36,769 bases of DNA from Candidatus Atribacteria bacterium (GCA_003513845.1 DOTB01000083.1:1-36769), one strand, 5' to 3'; counted from the first letter of the stretch, positions 16,363-24,625 are shown. Numbers and translations: made by a program. The notes: generated by a model from the letters alone, not told the origin.

Positions 16363-17106
16363 TTGATTAAAGAAAAATTTTCAGAAGGAGATTCTCTCCT
16401 CCACAGGCTTGACCCGCGAATAAAGATTATCGTAGCCTTATTCTTTTCGGTAATAATCGCTGTTACCGATAAATATACTTCATTGTGGGGTGCTTTATTT
16501 CTTGCTGTTGCGGCTGTGGCTGTTGCCCGTTTAAGGACCAAAGAATTGATTTCCCGTCTTTTGGTGGTGAACAGTTTTATCTTTTTATTATGGCTGATGC
16601 TTCCCTTAACCTTTCCTGGTGAAAAAATTTATACTTTAGCCTCATTAAGTGTTTCAAGAGAAGGTATTAAATACGCCTTTTTAATTACTGTAAAATCTAA
16701 TTCAATTATTTTAGTTGGGATTGCTCTTCTTTCCACCTCTTCGATATTTAATCTGGTTCATGCCTTGCGTCATTTATATCTTCCTGATAAATTAACCCAG
16801 TTGTTTTTCTTTGCTTATCGCTATACTCAAACTATTCACTCTGAATATATAAGAATAAATAATGCTTTGAAAATAAGGGGATTTAAACCGCAGACCAATC
16901 TCCACACTTACAAGACTTATGCCTATTTAGTGGGGATGATGTTGGTTAGAAGTTATGATCGCTCCAAGAGAGTTTATGATGCTATGTTGTGCCGAGGGTT
17001 CAAGGGGAAATTCTGGACTTTAAATCATTTTGTTTTTAAAAAATCGGATTTTGTAGCGGGGATTGTAATGATTAGTTGTATTATAGGATTGGTGTTACTG
17101 CCATGA
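16363..17106 (+). CDS. nikQ: ECF nickel transporter T component NikQ (CbiQ family)
   Basis: A 247-residue membrane protein, the transmembrane coupling subunit of the nickel ECF transporter. It begins LLHRLDPRIKIIVALFFSVI, typical of CbiQ, and carries cytoplasmic coupling helices with the A-R-G type motifs near ALKIRGFKPQ and AMLCRGFKGK (both with the RGF triplet that contacts the ATPase). A TTG at 16363 is chosen as start because AGGTGG ends five bases before it; an in-frame GTG at 16354 overlaps that ribosome site. The stop TGA overlaps the nikO ATG (ATGA at 17103-17106), so the two are translationally coupled. Confidence 0.93.
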   Translation: MIKEKFSEGDSLLHRLDPRIKIIVALFFSVIIAVTDKYTSLWGALFLAVAAVAVARLRTKELISRLLVVNSFIFLLWLMLPLTFPGEKIYTLASLSVSREGIKYAFLITVKSNSIILVGIALLSTSSIFNLVHALRHLYLPDKLTQLFFFAYRYTQTIHSEYIRINNALKIRGFKPQTNLHTYKTYAYLVGMMLVRSYDRSKRVYDAMLCRGFKGKFWTLNHFVFKKSDFVAGIVMISCIIGLVLLP

Positions 17107-17780
17107 CTAAAAGAGAAAATGAAACTGTAATCAAAATTACTGACCTTTCCTTTGCTTATCCCTCCCGGGATTATGTATTTAAAAAGTTCAATTTTGATTT
17201 TTTTAAAGGAGAAAGGATAGGTCTGGTTGGGCCTAATGGAAGTGGGAAGACTACTCTTTTCCATCTTATTATGGGACTTTTACATCCATCAGAAGGGAAG
17301 ATTGAGATTTTTGGAAAAGAACGAAAAGTAGAGAATGATTTTGTAGAAGTTAGAGAAAAAATCGGCCTGGTATTTCAGGACCCCGATGATCAATTATTCA
17401 GTCCTACTGTGGCTGAAGATATTGCTTTTGGTCCTCTAAACTTGAGAAAAAATCGTCAAGAGACTGAAAAGATTCTAAAAGAAACCTTAGAGACGTTGGG
17501 TTTAGCTGGTTTTGAAGATAGGATTACTTATAATCTTTCCTATGGAGAAAAAAGATTAGTCTCTTTGGCTACTGTTCTCTCTATGCAGCCGGAAGTTTTA
17601 CTTCTTGATGAACCAACAGCCTGGCTTGATGAAAAGACGATTAAAAGGATAGCCCGGATTCTAAACAATAATTCTAATTTATCTTATGTAATTATTTCTC
17701 ATGATAAAAAATTTTTAAAAGAGACTACTAATTGTATATATGAAATGAGAAATGGAGAGATTAAGATTAAAAAAAAGTAG
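17103..17780 (+). CDS. nikO: ECF nickel transporter ATPase NikO (CbiO family)
   Basis: A 225-residue ABC ATPase energising nickel uptake. Motifs in order: Walker A GPNGSGKT (43-50), Q-loop FQDPDDQLF (91-99) with the CbiO-type second D, signature LSYGEKR, Walker B VLLLDEPTAWLD and switch histidine ISHDKKF. Length is somewhat short but complete. The start is the ATG overlapping nikQ's stop. From the Q-loop (17370) to about 17563 the DNA is almost identical to a second nikO fragment at 34632-35037; beyond that the two copies fall to roughly three-quarters identity. The 3' end of this copy may therefore have been supplied by the island that follows. Confidence 0.95.
   Translation: MTKRENETVIKITDLSFAYPSRDYVFKKFNFDFFKGERIGLVGPNGSGKTTLFHLIMGLLHPSEGKIEIFGKERKVENDFVEVREKIGLVFQDPDDQLFSPTVAEDIAFGPLNLRKNRQETEKILKETLETLGLAGFEDRITYNLSYGEKRLVSLATVLSMQPEVLLLDEPTAWLDEKTIKRIARILNNNSNLSYVIISHDKKFLKETTNCIYEMRNGEIKIKKK
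17370..17780 (+). repeat. Left direct repeat (nikO 3' part) flanking the island
   Basis: Matches 34632-35037 in the same orientation. About 180 bp (17383-17563) differ at only two positions seen by eye; the last 215 bp are clearly divergent. Confidence 0.85.
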
Positions 17781-17851
17781 TTTTTGTTTTACCTTCTTAA
17801 ATATTTGCAGTTTCTTTTTCCATTTGTTTGCCCATACACCATCAAGCAGAA

Positions 17852-19543
17852 CTATAATTCTACTTTGGACTTTAATTCACTATAACTTCCTGGGAAGTAT
17901 TTCGTTTCTTTTCCATTTATCTCCAATATTTCATCTGCTAGTTTTTTTATCAAATATCTATCATGACTCGCCACAATTATAGTACCCGAATAATCAGCAA
18001 GTGCATTCTCTAAAGCTTCACGAACATGTACATCAAGATGATTAGTTGGTTCATCTAAAATAAGTACATCAGGTTGAGATGCCAATACTTTTGCTAAACT
18101 AACCTTAACACGTTCACCGATGCTAATATTTTTAATCTTTTCATATACTCTTTTCTGGCTAAATTTAAGACAACCTAATACAATCCTTACAAATGTTTCA
18201 TCTGAATTTTCTCGCTTAACTTCAGTTAAAATTGTATTCTCCATGTTTAGATTTTCTTGCTCTTGAGCATGGTAGCCAATCTTTATATTGGTCCGCCATC
18301 GAATAAAACCAGAATCAGCGGGAATTTCACCTAATAAAATTCTAATAAGAGTTGTTTTCCCTGATCCATTAGGCCCAATAATCCCAATTGTTTTACCTCT
18401 TATTATTGTAAAATTGAGCGAATTAAATAAGATCCTATCTCCAAACGATTTTGACAATTCACAAACATCAAGCACTATTTTACCAGAGTGACGGGCAGTC
18501 TCAAGTTTTACTCTTATCTGTTTCTCAACGGCTGGTTTGTTCACTTTTTCTTCTTCTATCATCTGTTTAATGCGAGTTTCAACTGCTTTTGCTCTCTTGG
18601 CTAACTTAGCTGCGCGGTGAGTAATAAAGCCTTTATCTTTTGCACCAATTTTCTCCTTCTCCTTCCTTTTTGCCCATATTTTACGCCGTTTTGCTTCTCT
18701 CTCCATCTTCTTTATTTTTCGGTTCTGTTCTTCATATTTCTCCCATGCTTGTTTCTCTTTTAAATTTCTCTCATAGATATAAAAACTGTAATTACCAGAG
18801 TATATTGTAGATTTACCATCTCTAAGTTCTAAGATAGATGTAACTACTTTATTAAGAAAATATCTGTCATGTGAAGTAACAAGGATTGTACCTTTATACC
18901 TTCTCAGGTACTCTTCAAGCCATTCCAGAGAATTGATATCTAAATGATTAGTGGGTTCATCAAGAATTAACAGATCGGGTTCTTCTAACAGAATTTTTGC
19001 CAATTCTACTCTGGTTTTTTCGCCCCCACTTAGCTTGTTATAATTTCTTTTCATATCATCCTTAGTAAAACCAAGCTTAGAAAGGGCCTTTTTTATTTTT
19101 TCCTCTAATTGAAATCCTTCTATTGTTTCATATTTGCTAAGCAGTTCTCCATAATCCCTAAGAACTTCTGTATCCACATCATTTTCCAATCGTTTTTCTA
19201 AAACACGGAGATTTTTTTCAACTTTATAGACCTCTGGAAGAGCAGCTTTTACTTCTTCTAAAAGAATTCTGTCTGAATCCCTACTTACATCTTGTGGAAG
19301 ATAACCAATTTTTAAATCACATTTCGGCTTTTCTATATTACCTTCAAAGTCAGTTAACTCTCCCACCAAAATCTTTATTAATGTGGATTTGCCAGATCCA
19401 TTTGGACCTACAATCCCAATCTTTTCTTTCAATCCGATAGTAAAAGACACCTTCTCAAGAAGATTTCTATCCTGAGAACTATATCTATAAGTAAGATTAT
19501 TCACTCTTAGTAATGTACCAATTAAATCCATAAGAAATCCCAT
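17852..19543 (-). CDS. ABC-F family ATPase (possible self-protection protein)
   Basis: A 563-residue protein with two ABC domains and no membrane segment. Domain 1 has GPNGSGKS (46-53), KLSGGEKTRVELA and LLILDEPTNHLD. A highly basic/acidic linker follows at about 265-350 (KKMEREAKRRKIWAKRKEKE). Domain 2 has GPNGSGKTTL, a degenerate signature NISIGERVKVSLA and LILDEPTNHLD. This is the ABC-F layout: ribosome-associated proteins that include antibiotic-resistance factors and translation factors. It is the last minus-strand gene of the island, so protection of the producer against a ribosome-targeting product is possible. It could equally be a housekeeping-type ABC-F. ATG at 19543 has AAAGGA just upstream. 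Confidence 0.9.
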   Translation of the reverse strand: MGFLMDLIGTLLRVNNLTYRYSSQDRNLLEKVSFTIGLKEKIGIVGPNGSGKSTLIKILVGELTDFEGNIEKPKCDLKIGYLPQDVSRDSDRILLEEVKAALPEVYKVEKNLRVLEKRLENDVDTEVLRDYGELLSKYETIEGFQLEEKIKKALSKLGFTKDDMKRNYNKLSGGEKTRVELAKILLEEPDLLILDEPTNHLDINSLEWLEEYLRRYKGTILVTSHDRYFLNKVVTSILELRDGKSTIYSGNYSFYIYERNLKEKQAWEKYEEQNRKIKKMEREAKRRKIWAKRKEKEKIGAKDKGFITHRAAKLAKRAKAVETRIKQMIEEEKVNKPAVEKQIRVKLETARHSGKIVLDVCELSKSFGDRILFNSLNFTIIRGKTIGIIGPNGSGKTTLIRILLGEIPADSGFIRWRTNIKIGYHAQEQENLNMENTILTEVKRENSDETFVRIVLGCLKFSQKRVYEKIKNISIGERVKVSLAKVLASQPDVLILDEPTNHLDVHVREALENALADYSGTIIVASHDRYLIKKLADEILEINGKETKYFPGSYSELKSKVEL

Positions 19544-19698
19544 ATATCCTTTGCTATAGAAAGTTTATTTGTATCCAACTTGATACAAAAATGGCAAAAA
19601 AAGTTCATACCCCAGACATCGTGAGTTAGAAGCAGAATATAAAAATATACTTTCTTCCATAAGAGATTTGGAAGTACTTGCTGATTCGAATTTTATAA

Positions 19699-21651
19699 TT
19701 ATAACACATCTGCTGAATATAGTTTTTCAATAAATCTTTTTATCTGAGTTGTTTTTATACCGTATTTATTCTTTATAACTTCTAAAGCAAGATTAAGATT
19801 ACCACTTTTAAAGAATGCATTTAAAAATTCATACGATAGTTTACTCAATCTAACGTTTTTCAAAGTATCTTGAGCTAATTTATCTTTAACTTTATATATA
19901 AGGAGGTATTCAGTTTCTTCCTCACAATTAAATTGCACCTGTCTTTCATTGACATCAATTGCAAGATCACTTATTTTATAATTAAAGATTCCTATCCAGT
20001 AAATCTTACCTTTAAAATCTTTAATTCCGTCAAAATTTTCATGTAAGACTATAGCATTTAATGCAAGCTCATACTTCAATATATCGTGTGTTAGTTTATT
20101 CATTTTACGAAATTTATAAAGATTGTATAAAAAACTATTAATTTCTTTACGAAAAAAATTTACAGGATTTATATTACTACAATTTCCCCTTATATTTAAA
20201 CTTTCATTCTTACAATATATCTTCCATAATTTTGTGATTTTTATAAAATTTTCTTTTTCATAGTATTTCCAAAGTACTGAGAATCTAGGAAAGAAATGGT
20301 AAAGTGTTGGTATTAGGATGTGTGCTGCAATAATAAAATCTCTTGAGAGATGTTTAGTAGGAAAGTAGTAATAAAAAGGAAATACATCTTTAAAATTTTT
20401 TATCAAGGGAAAGTCTAATATCCTTGTATCTACTATACCAGCGTTATATCCATCAAATTTTAGTAAATTTTGATAAGCATTAAACAAAGCTGTACCAGAC
20501 AAAGGAATCAAAAGATAGAAGGCAAAATGTGCGCCAAGCATTCTAGATTTAAGTAGCATTGTTAACGTATCTTCTACATCCTTTTTTTCTTCTATTGGGA
20601 ACCCAATTATAAAAGATGTCGTGCATTTTATTCTTAATTTCTTTGTCTTTTCTATACTTTTAATCGCTTGCTTAAGCTTTAGATTCTTACCTATATATTC
20701 CTGGATCCTTGAGGAGCCAGATTCAATTCCATAAAAAATTTGTCTTAATCCACCATCCTTTAGCATCATCAATTCTTCTTCTCTTGGATGATCAGCGCGT
20801 CCATGACATCGCCAAGTTATGTTGAGATTCTCTTCCTTTATTTTCTTAGCAAGATTTAAAAGCTGTCTTTTGTGGATAGTGGCACAATCATGCAGGAAAA
20901 AGAAATGATTTATTTGGTATTTCATAGAAAAGTATTTAACTTCTTCTAAGATTCTATTAATAGTTTTAAATCGACTTTTTCTTCCCCAATGTATACTTGT
21001 TGCACAAAATTTACAAGCAAATGAACAAGAACGCCCTATTTCTATCGTTATTTCCTTAAAATCCCGCGCAAAAGGATGAAGATGGTAAGCAGGAAAGGGA
21101 AGTAGATCTAGATTTTGAATAAGATTTTCTGAAGGATTTCTAACTATAGAAGATCCATTTCTGTAAGTGATGCCATCTATCATATTTAATTTGTCTATAT
21201 TCCCATTTAGGAGAAGTTTTATTAAATTCAGGAATATTTTTTCTCCTTCTCCCCTAACTATAATATCAACGCACCTAAAAGTTTTGAGAGTTTCTCTATC
21301 AGAGGTAGTTGCTTGTGGTCCGCCAAATACAATTATTGCGTCTTTCACCCTCCTTTTGTATTCTTCTGCAATTTTTATTGTTACAGGATAAGAATAGCAC
21401 ATTGTAGTAAACCCTAATATAGTATATGATCTACTTGCTAAATAACAAGCTACCTCTCTGTGGAAATTCTTATCCCGTCTTAATGTTTTCTTCTCAACCA
21501 ATTTATAAAGATCAACAATTTCTACTTCTATGCCTGCCTGTTCTAATACCGCACTAAGAGATAGTATTCCAATGGGTATTCCATATCCTTCATCTGAATT
21601 AAGAATTGTTTCACATTCTATAGGAGGTACAGTAATTAATGCGACTCGCAT
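19699..21651 (-). CDS. B12-binding radical SAM protein with C-terminal PqqD-like domain
   Basis: A 650-residue cobalamin-dependent radical SAM enzyme. Residues 1-150 fit the B12-binding Rossmann fold (GIPIGILSLSAVLEQAGIEV; IIVFGGPQATT). The radical SAM core begins with the cluster motif GRSCSFACKFCAT (C209, C213, C216). A long region (about 400-560) carries no motif I know. The last 80 residues resemble a PqqD/RRE-like leader-binding domain (LSKLSYEFLNAFFKSG, then YGIKTTQIKRFIEKLYSADV). In RiPP pathways such enzymes methylate or rearrange peptide carbons. It overlaps the end of the broken MFS gene by 16 bp. The PqqD assignment is moderate. Confidence 0.85.
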   Translation of the reverse strand: MRVALITVPPIECETILNSDEGYGIPIGILSLSAVLEQAGIEVEIVDLYKLVEKKTLRRDKNFHREVACYLASRSYTILGFTTMCYSYPVTIKIAEEYKRRVKDAIIVFGGPQATTSDRETLKTFRCVDIIVRGEGEKIFLNLIKLLLNGNIDKLNMIDGITYRNGSSIVRNPSENLIQNLDLLPFPAYHLHPFARDFKEITIEIGRSCSFACKFCATSIHWGRKSRFKTINRILEEVKYFSMKYQINHFFFLHDCATIHKRQLLNLAKKIKEENLNITWRCHGRADHPREEELMMLKDGGLRQIFYGIESGSSRIQEYIGKNLKLKQAIKSIEKTKKLRIKCTTSFIIGFPIEEKKDVEDTLTMLLKSRMLGAHFAFYLLIPLSGTALFNAYQNLLKFDGYNAGIVDTRILDFPLIKNFKDVFPFYYYFPTKHLSRDFIIAAHILIPTLYHFFPRFSVLWKYYEKENFIKITKLWKIYCKNESLNIRGNCSNINPVNFFRKEINSFLYNLYKFRKMNKLTHDILKYELALNAIVLHENFDGIKDFKGKIYWIGIFNYKISDLAIDVNERQVQFNCEEETEYLLIYKVKDKLAQDTLKNVRLSKLSYEFLNAFFKSGNLNLALEVIKNKYGIKTTQIKRFIEKLYSADVL

Positions 21652-22270
21652 TCTTTATACCCCACTAACTTCTGCCATCTAATAATAGATGATATTCCTG
21701 CAAAAGCAGCTGTAAATAAAAAGACACTTCTTACATCAATCATATCGTTCATAAATCTGGCTATCCCCATTGAGAATAGACTTACTATATTATTGGCAGA
21801 TTGAAGAGTTAAAAAAATTTTACTATGATAATCTTCAGGAACAACTTCCTGTGAAATTGTCTCTTCATTTTTCTCATACAAAGCCATAAAAATACCCCTA
21901 ACGATTAATATAAATACATCATAATAGAATCTACTTAAGGCGAGCATGAAAATTGTCATACTTATTACACTTCCTGCCAATGCAATCCCTCTACTTTTAT
22001 TATAAATTAAAAATCTCGTTAAAAAGTTTAAAATAAACATTCCTATTACTGCACTTATTCTATTGGAAATAATATAATAGCCCATACTTAGCTACTCCAG
22101 CATTTAAAGCCTCCTTCGGCAGAAAGGACCAAAAATTATTAATGGTATAGCTATAATTATCCATAATGTGCCAATTAAAATCTCTGACTTGATTGTCTCG
22201 TAAATAATATAGCTGGCTATTATTATTCTGACCAATCTCCTATAAAAGAAACAAGCATACCTATAAAGTT
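21636..22270 (-). pseudogene. Decayed MFS transporter gene
   Basis: An open frame of 149 codons (21636-22085) encodes only the C-terminal helices of an MFS permease (VRGIFMALYEKNEETISQ loop, then RSVFLFTAAFAGISSIIRW). Upstream on the same strand are further MFS-like fragments in other frames and broken by stops: FIGMLVSFIGDWSE near 22225-22270, typical of the first MFS helix, and a hydrophobic segment IGTLWIIIAIPLIIFGPF near 22110-22170. Most of the N-terminal half is missing. It was probably an exporter of module B; its role may now be covered by the two intact MFS genes to the right. Confidence 0.75.
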
Positions 22271-22283
22271 CTTAACAAAATTC

Positions 22284-23672
22284 CTATTCTTTAATAGAAC
22301 TATCTGTGAAGATATTAGCATCTTTCTCTCTACAAATACTCCTTATTCTGTCTTGATATACACATTCTATAATTTTAGGTTGTATCTCCTCCAGAAGTCT
22401 TTTTTCACAATAAATTTTCTTGAAATCCCCATACTTTAAGTAGCTTTTATACTTGCATCCACCCCCACAAATAGGAAGAAATTTACATTCATAACATTTT
22501 GCAGGAAAAGAGATTTGTGAAAGTTCATCATGGATTGAATTGTAACCTTCATTAATTACTTCTCCTACTGAGAAAACATTAAAACCCATCATGAAGGCAC
22601 ATTTATATATTTTCCCATCTGGACCTATGATTATATTGTTTTTATGAGTGAATGTACAAGGATAGAATCTTCCTAAAGTCTTGGATACTTTTAAATTGCG
22701 TTTATTTATCTCCTGCAAAATGTGCTTATATGCTTCTATTAATTCTTGTTCATTAAGCTTATAAACTTCATAATGAGAAGACAAATTCTTTTTAGCAGCA
22801 GGCAAAACAGGTTCTGGAGATACAATGATTTTCTTGTCTATCCCATTCTTTATAAATTCATCGAAAAGTTCACTAAGTGATAATATATTTTGTTTATCAA
22901 AATTCACTTCCACTATAATTTCTACCTTACAAGATAAATCAGATATCTTTTTTATAGCTTGAATAATTTTATTAAAACTTCCTGACTTGTTTTTAAATAG
23001 ACGTCTTTTATCATGAATTTTCCTAGGCCCGTCTAATGTAAATTGGATTCCCTTAAGCTCATTAAGAATTAAGTTGTTAAGATTTATTTTTTCAATAAGA
23101 ACTCCATTAGTAGTTAAACTAAATCCAAAGCTTAGTCCTCTTTGAATAGATATTTTTCTTACTCTATCTATGAAGAAATTAAAACTTTCTAAATCAACCA
23201 AGGGTTCCCCTCCAAATAGATTTAAAGAAATATTCCTGATAGACTTGTTACTATCAAGATATCGTTCCAACCACTTGAGTGTTTTTTCTTTTATAAAATT
23301 GTTCATTTGAACACCTTTTATGTGTTGTTGAAAACAATAAACACATTCCATATTACATTTTGTAGTATAGGCTATTACAAAGTATAACCTATCATTAGTA
23401 AATTTACCCTTTTTGAAAACTTTCTCTATAACTTCTTTTTCATCAACATCATCTTTTACTAAAAAACCTAGCTCTTCTAGTTTTTTTAAACTCTGAAAAG
23501 CTCCACAGTTTTTATCTTCTTTGTCTTTTTTACTCGAGATCAATATCTCTAAATTTGTTTTATCTTTTTTTGATAATATGATGAGAGTCTCTTTTACATA
23601 GTTATATCCTAAGAGATAATTGTCATTGTTTGAATAAGGAAACCACAAATTATAGTTTGAAAATTTATACAT
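22284..23672 (-). CDS. Radical SAM/SPASM peptide maturase
   Basis: A 462-residue enzyme. The radical SAM cluster motif is TTKCNMECVYCF (C106, C110, C113) followed by LNLFGGEPLV and TTNGVLI. The C-terminal SPASM domain, which binds auxiliary 4Fe-4S clusters, shows FYPCTF, GPDGKIYKCAF and CYECKFLPICGGGC. The N-terminal 95 residues look like the small leader-contact region found in peptide-modifying members. Such enzymes form thioether, C-C or other crosslinks in ribosomal peptides. ATG at 23672 is preferred over a TTG 14 codons earlier because AGGAG lies 11 bases before it. A 50-codon precursor-like ORF lies 300 bp upstream on the same strand. Confidence 0.9.
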   Translation of the reverse strand: MYKFSNYNLWFPYSNNDNYLLGYNYVKETLIILSKKDKTNLEILISSKKDKEDKNCGAFQSLKKLEELGFLVKDDVDEKEVIEKVFKKGKFTNDRLYFVIAYTTKCNMECVYCFQQHIKGVQMNNFIKEKTLKWLERYLDSNKSIRNISLNLFGGEPLVDLESFNFFIDRVRKISIQRGLSFGFSLTTNGVLIEKINLNNLILNELKGIQFTLDGPRKIHDKRRLFKNKSGSFNKIIQAIKKISDLSCKVEIIVEVNFDKQNILSLSELFDEFIKNGIDKKIIVSPEPVLPAAKKNLSSHYEVYKLNEQELIEAYKHILQEINKRNLKVSKTLGRFYPCTFTHKNNIIIGPDGKIYKCAFMMGFNVFSVGEVINEGYNSIHDELSQISFPAKCYECKFLPICGGGCKYKSYLKYGDFKKIYCEKRLLEEIQPKIIECVYQDRIRSICREKDANIFTDSSIKE

Positions 23673-23828
23673 AGCCTTAAATTCTCCTAAATAAAAATGG
23701 TTCTTCTCCAACAAGTGTAGTCATCCACAAAAATAGATCTTTGACAATTTAGTTGAAAGGTAATCTAGTCTTTGCTGTATAGCTTATGTCAAAAACAACA
23801 TAACTAACAAATACAGGAGGGAGACAAG

Positions 23829-23918
23829 ATGCCAACCAATATTATAGTGGACTGGATCAATTTGCCATTAGAGAACGATGAGACAGAAGACTTACTTCTA
23901 TTTAAATTAACGACTTAA
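23829..23918 (+). CDS. Possible 29-aa peptide on the plus strand
   Basis: An ATG with an excellent ribosome site (AGGAGGGAGACAAG ending one base before it) opens a 29-codon frame, MPTNIIVDWINLPLENDETE then DLLLFKLTT, ending TAA. It lies in the gap between the precursor and the SPASM enzyme, opposite to both. It has no signal peptide and no cysteine. The strong Shine-Dalgarno is the main support; a convincing promoter was not found. It could be a further small peptide of the cluster or the stub of a lost gene. Confidence 0.35.
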   Translation: MPTNIIVDWINLPLENDETEDLLLFKLTT

Positions 23919-23981
23919 TATGGAAGTCTAACTTCTGCCTCATCAAATTCCCATAAGTTGATTTGAGTTTTTAAAACCTTA

Positions 23982-24134
23982 TCATCGGGGTACAGGCATT
24001 TTACAAGCAATCTCTGAAAGTTCTGATACTACTTCCTGAACAACTTCAAATTTGAATATGTTTTCTACTGTATCTATATTCTTCTCTACCTTAATGCTTT
24101 TTTCCGCTATATTTTCTAATTTTTTCTTGCTCAT
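23982..24134 (-). CDS. Candidate RiPP precursor peptide, module B (50 aa)
   Basis: A 50-codon ORF with a strong ribosome site (AAAGGAGGAGCAAAT before ATG 24134). It starts MSKKKLENIAEKSIKVEKNI and continues as a charged, amphipathic leader-like region up to SELSEI, then ends A-C-K-M-P-V-P-R. One cysteine (C44) and an Arg-stop end are the only core features. It lies directly upstream of the SPASM radical SAM gene on the same strand and behind the same regulatory cassette as the module A precursor, which also begins MSK. No family is recognised; the precursor role is inferred from position, size and composition. Confidence 0.6.
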   Translation of the reverse strand: MSKKKLENIAEKSIKVEKNIDTVENIFKFEVVQEVVSELSEIACKMPVPR

Positions 24135-24207
24135 ATTTGCTCCTCCTTTCATGAAAAAATTTGTCAAAAGCGCCTTTTAGAGTTTTCTGAAGCCCTATTA
24201 CAATTTT

Positions 24208-24267
24208 TTATCTCTTACAACATATGAAGGTAGAACTACTACTGCAACATTGAATAGTATCACTCAC
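24208..24267 (-). CDS. Possible 19-aa Cys-rich peptide, copy 1
   Basis: A GTG-started frame reading MSDTIQCCSSSSTFICCKR, stop TAA. The second cassette copy (32446-32505) keeps the frame, both CC pairs and the stop position, with two substitutions. The ribosome site is poor (AGG abuts the GTG), and conservation is no higher than in the flanking bases, so it may be fortuitous within a conserved leader RNA. Confidence 0.2.
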   Translation of the reverse strand: MSDTIQCCSSSSTFICCKR

Positions 24268-24419
24268 CTGCTACCAAACAATTTTGACGAATAATTTAGT
24301 GCATAATACAAACATTGTCTTTAGTTGCTGTTTTTGCATTCTCCCAACATTGTCCAACTGATTTTTCCCTGAAACATGATGCCATTGGTAACAAGGAACG
24401 GGGTCATGAAACTTCCTAC

Positions 24420-24557
24420 CTATCTCTCCACAACAGAAACCTCAGGTGAAAAACTCTGTGTTTGCTGGCTATCAGAAGATGGATCTCCTGAAACTATGGT
24501 ATTTATGCATAGACTAAGACTGAGAGTAAGAACCAGGGCAACAAAAAGTTTTTTCAT
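24420..24557 (-). CDS. 45-aa secreted signalling-peptide candidate, copy 1
   Basis: An ORF of 45 codons starting at ATG 24557 behind AAGGGGGG. It reads MKKLFVALVLTLSLSLCINT, then IVSGDPSSDSQQTQSFSP and EVSVVER. The first 20 or so residues are a classic export signal (basic start and hydrophobic core, with one cysteine); the rest is a short polar tail. The second copy at 32660-32797 preserves length, signal, GDPSSDSQQ and the final VER. It diverges from the start of a helical-repeat/HTH regulator gene, the layout of exported peptides sensed by Rap, PlcR or Rgg-type proteins. This is the cassette whose regulator is truncated. Role inferred. Confidence 0.7.
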   Translation of the reverse strand: MKKLFVALVLTLSLSLCINTIVSGDPSSDSQQTQSFSPEVSVVER

Positions 24558-24588
24558 TTAAACCCCCCTTAACATTTATTTTTTTCTA

Positions 24589-24616
24589 AGTATATACCTC
24601 TCCATATGATTTTCAA
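24589..24616 (-). promoter_or_regulatory. Promoter of the 45-aa peptide gene, copy 1
   Basis: On the minus strand TTGAAA (24611-24616), 16 bp, TATACT (24589-24594). Both boxes and spacing are identical in copy 2 (32830-32857). Confidence 0.65.
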
Positions 24617-24625
24617 ATTTGGCAA

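Noticed and set aside
19544..19698. Possible short coding remnant (RELEAEYKNILSSIRDLEVL) between the ABC-F and B12-radical SAM genes
   Set aside because: No start codon or ribosome site in frame and no recognisable family; treated as intergenic.
23741..23783. TTGACA at 23741 as promoter for the 29-aa plus-strand ORF
   Set aside because: No -10 box at acceptable spacing; the nearest candidates are 14 and 32 bp away.
23982..24000. CCCCGATGAT at the precursor's 3' end is shared with nikO at 17381-17390
   Set aside because: Ten bases on opposite strands, with no flanking similarity; probably chance (Arg-stop context), although it was considered as an attachment core.
24376..24561. A 61-codon plus-strand frame
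   Set aside because: It is the antisense of the 45-aa signal-peptide ORF, and the second cassette copy has no equivalent frame of that length.
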